Below, one piece after another: positions 34,282 to 35,681 of a DNA stretch of 35,681 bases. Source of the DNA: Desulfobulbaceae bacterium BRH_c16a. Its GTDB lineage: Bacteria > Desulfobacterota > Desulfobulbia > Desulfobulbales > Desulfocapsaceae. The stretch is from positions 1 through 35,681 of the forward strand of contig LADS01000051.1 in NCBI GenBank assembly GCA_000961725.1, in the 5' to 3' direction. Numbering within the stretch: the first letter of the stretch is position 1; every line of letters begins with the position of its first letter. The notes below the pieces were generated by a model. It had not been told where the DNA came from and did no database searches. It worked only from the letters and a program-made list of their open reading frames with translations. The translations under genes and the position numbers were made by a program.

Positions 34282-34989
34282 ATGAACAAAGAGTTTAACG
34301 TAGAGATTTTATCTTTTTCAAAAATTTCTGAAATTGACAATGCTTGGACGGCAGAAGATTATAAAGCACTGTTGTCGATGATGGATATAGGTGAAGATGA
34401 TCTTGGCGGGATGAGTGAATCTGAGTTAAAAGAGATGTGTTTGATGTCACTTAATGATTTTGAACATCATGAGTCAGCTCAATTTCTTTTAAAACATGTT
34501 TTTAATGATGAAATTACTGAAGGCAAGATAGATCAACTGAGTCATCAAATGGTTGAGAATAAACTTTGGGAAGAACATGCCGACTCGGCTTATCACAGGA
34601 GCCTTTTTAATGCTTATGGACTTTTAAGAAAGGCATACAATGGCATATTCAAAGAGCCAACAGGAGTGAAATTTACTATAAAAATCACAGCAAATAAAAA
34701 TGAATTATTTGAGATGTTTGATTCATCACTACATGCTGTGATAGTCAGGTTGCTCTCAAATGGTTTGGATGAGACTGCGATCTTAAATCGTCTTTATGAA
34801 GCGCAAATTACTGGGAAGAACTTCCCGGACGCAAAAAATATACTGTGGATACTGAAAGAAATCTCCATAACAGAAAAAGAGCGTCAGTATGAAATCACAA
34901 GTTCAGATCTTTGGTTTGGAGATTTAGAAGAACGTACTGTTTTTGATGCAAAAGCTCATGCTGATGTAGAGAAAGAAGATGAGGCTTAA
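34282..34989 (+). CDS. Orphan AT-rich protein, 235 aa, unknown function
   Basis: I do not recognise a family. The protein is acidic and probably all-helical and soluble: no signal peptide, no membrane span, no cysteine pair motif. It opens MNKEFNVEILSFSKISEIDNAWTAEDYKALLSMMDIGEDDL and closes in a charged tail ending EKEDEA. AGGAGAG lies 5 nt before ATG 34282. Its base composition is clearly more AT-rich than the rest of the window, and it lies between the dsrD-like gene and an IS256-type element, which suggests horizontal gain. Homologues, if any, need a database search. Confidence 0.65.
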   Translation: MNKEFNVEILSFSKISEIDNAWTAEDYKALLSMMDIGEDDLGGMSESELKEMCLMSLNDFEHHESAQFLLKHVFNDEITEGKIDQLSHQMVENKLWEEHADSAYHRSLFNAYGLLRKAYNGIFKEPTGVKFTIKITANKNELFEMFDSSLHAVIVRLLSNGLDETAILNRLYEAQITGKNFPDAKNILWILKEISITEKERQYEITSSDLWFGDLEERTVFDAKAHADVEKEDEA

Positions 34990-35265
34990 GATATAACTTC
35001 AACTTAAAATTGTAGTGCTGTACTGCCAGATCAACAATAACACGTAGTCTATGGAGGCGTGCACATCCAAGAGTGTTTTATTGCCCGGCAGACGGAGGGA
35101 GTATTCAAAATTCTGTGTCACGGTTCATAATTCTCAATCAACCACTGAAGGTAGCGGAAGCTGAAACCAGCTCCGAGAATGGGCCCTCAGATATGCTCGT
35201 CGGAGGAGCTGGTTTCAGCTGGAGCGGGTTTACGAGAACTATCTTTTTCATAAGACATCAACCTA
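34990..35265. other. Gap containing the probable left end of the IS256-type element
   Basis: No gene. CAAAATTCTGTGTCA (35106-35120) resembles the terminal inverted repeats of IS256-family elements (ACACAGAATTTTG-like), so the IS boundary is probably near 35095-35105. A perfect 16-bp inverted repeat with a 30-nt loop (35159-35174 / 35205-35220) lies between that end and the transposase stop. Confidence 0.5.
35159..35220. repeat. 16-bp perfect inverted repeat at IS256 element end
   Basis: AGCTGAAACCAGCTCC at 35159-35174 and its exact reverse complement at 35205-35220. It has no T-run on either side. It may block read-through transcription into the transposase gene or be a nested insertion-target hairpin. 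Confidence 0.55.
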
Positions 35266-35681
35266 TCAGAGTTTCAATTCCTTATCCAGCCTTCCTTCAA
35301 AAAATATCGCCAACTGAGAAATTGTCAGGGACCAGTTATGGATCGGCATTGTCCATTTCTTGCTGGCATTCTGAATCCCCATATACAGTAGTTTCAACAG
35401 GCTGTCCTGATTCGGGAAAGCGCCTTTGGTCTTGGTCAATTTCCGAAATTGACGGTGAACCGCCTCAATGGTATTGGTCGTATAGATAATACGCCGAATA
35501 TCATCAGGAAACTTGAAATACTGACTGAGTCGCTCCCAATTGTTTCGCCAGGATTTGATGACAATAGGGTATTTGTCATTCCATTTGTCCGCCAAAATAT
35601 CAAGTTCAGATGCGGCTAAATCTTTAGTGCTGGCCTTGTATACCCGCTTGAGATCAACCATGAATTCTTTCTGGTTCTTTG
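35266..35681 (-). CDS. IS256-family (mutator-type) transposase, C-terminal part (cut by window edge)
   Basis: The minus frame is open up to the last base of the window; the ATG at 35661 is internal, since KNQKEF precedes it in frame. The content is the C-terminal third of an IS256/Mutator DDE transposase: WNDKYPIVIKSWRNNWERLSQYFKFPDDIRRIIYTTNTIEAVHRQFRKLTKTKGAFPN, with the conserved YTTN-IE block and final Glu of the DDE triad, then an intact C-terminus. Whether the gene is complete depends on sequence right of the window. The likely left IS end is near 35100. Confidence 0.88.
   Translation of the reverse strand, partial: KNQKEFMVDLKRVYKASTKDLAASELDILADKWNDKYPIVIKSWRNNWERLSQYFKFPDDIRRIIYTTNTIEAVHRQFRKLTKTKGAFPNQDSLLKLLYMGIQNASKKWTMPIHNWSLTISQLAIFFEGRLDKELKL

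Overview
The window looks like a chromosomal segment of a Gram-negative, anaerobic member of the Desulfobacterota (former Deltaproteobacteria), probably a sulfate reducer. The clues are a DsrD-like gene (33856-34098), several lipoproteins with clear lipoboxes, a large Liv-type ABC / acyl-CoA ligase locus, a GAF-PAS-LuxR regulator typical of this group, and a TatT-like lipoprotein. The assignment is an inference from gene content; no rRNA or complete dsrAB is present.

Layout. 1-541: C-terminal end of an IS1634-type transposase, followed by a REP-like palindrome and a strong terminator. 839-1528: a tandemly repeated tRNA-Val(TAC)/tRNA-Asp(GTC) cassette (three copies of each, 261-bp unit, minus strand), with a terminator inside each unit. 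1732-7544: the proteostasis block tig-clpP-clpX-lon, all on the minus strand. 7995-17329: a minus-strand catabolic transport locus, read from right to left as ABC ATPase (LivG type), long-chain acyl-CoA synthetase, two permeases (LivH, LivM), periplasmic binding protein (LivK), second ATPase (LivF), a universal stress protein and a second acyl-CoA ligase with an atypical P-loop. 17482-19062: a GAF-PAS-coiled-coil-LuxR regulator just upstream of that operon. Divergent from it, 19370-25268 (plus strand): an XRE-cupin regulator, a thiolase-like protein without the nucleophilic Cys, a DUF35 Zn-ribbon/OB-fold partner, acetoacetyl-CoA synthetase and isovaleryl-CoA dehydrogenase, closed by a 20-bp-stem bidirectional terminator shared with a convergent tRNA-Leu(TAG).

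25655-28699 (plus strand) holds a periplasmic DsbA-like thiol protein, a PhoH/YbeZ ATPase and one uninterrupted frame encoding YbeY joined to PdxJ. From 28721 the window becomes accessory in character: a secreted Gln/Gly/Ser-rich repeat protein, a DUF1499 lipoprotein, an FMN-binding split-barrel protein, a Blc-type lipocalin, a TatT-like lipoprotein, an alpha/beta-hydrolase lipoprotein, a stand-alone DsrD-like gene, an AT-rich orphan and, at the right edge, the C-terminal part of an IS256-family transposase.

How it fits together: the central 7.9-25.3 kb region reads as one uptake, CoA-activation and short/branched acyl-CoA oxidation locus with two regulators in its divergent centre. The Liv transporter imports an unidentified acid, the two ligases activate it, and the thiolase-like/DUF35 pair, acetoacetyl-CoA synthetase and isovaleryl-CoA dehydrogenase handle C4-C5 intermediates. 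The strongest novelty candidates are the Cys-less thiolase/DUF35 pair in this setting, the YbeY-PdxJ in-frame fusion and the stand-alone DsrD paralogue.
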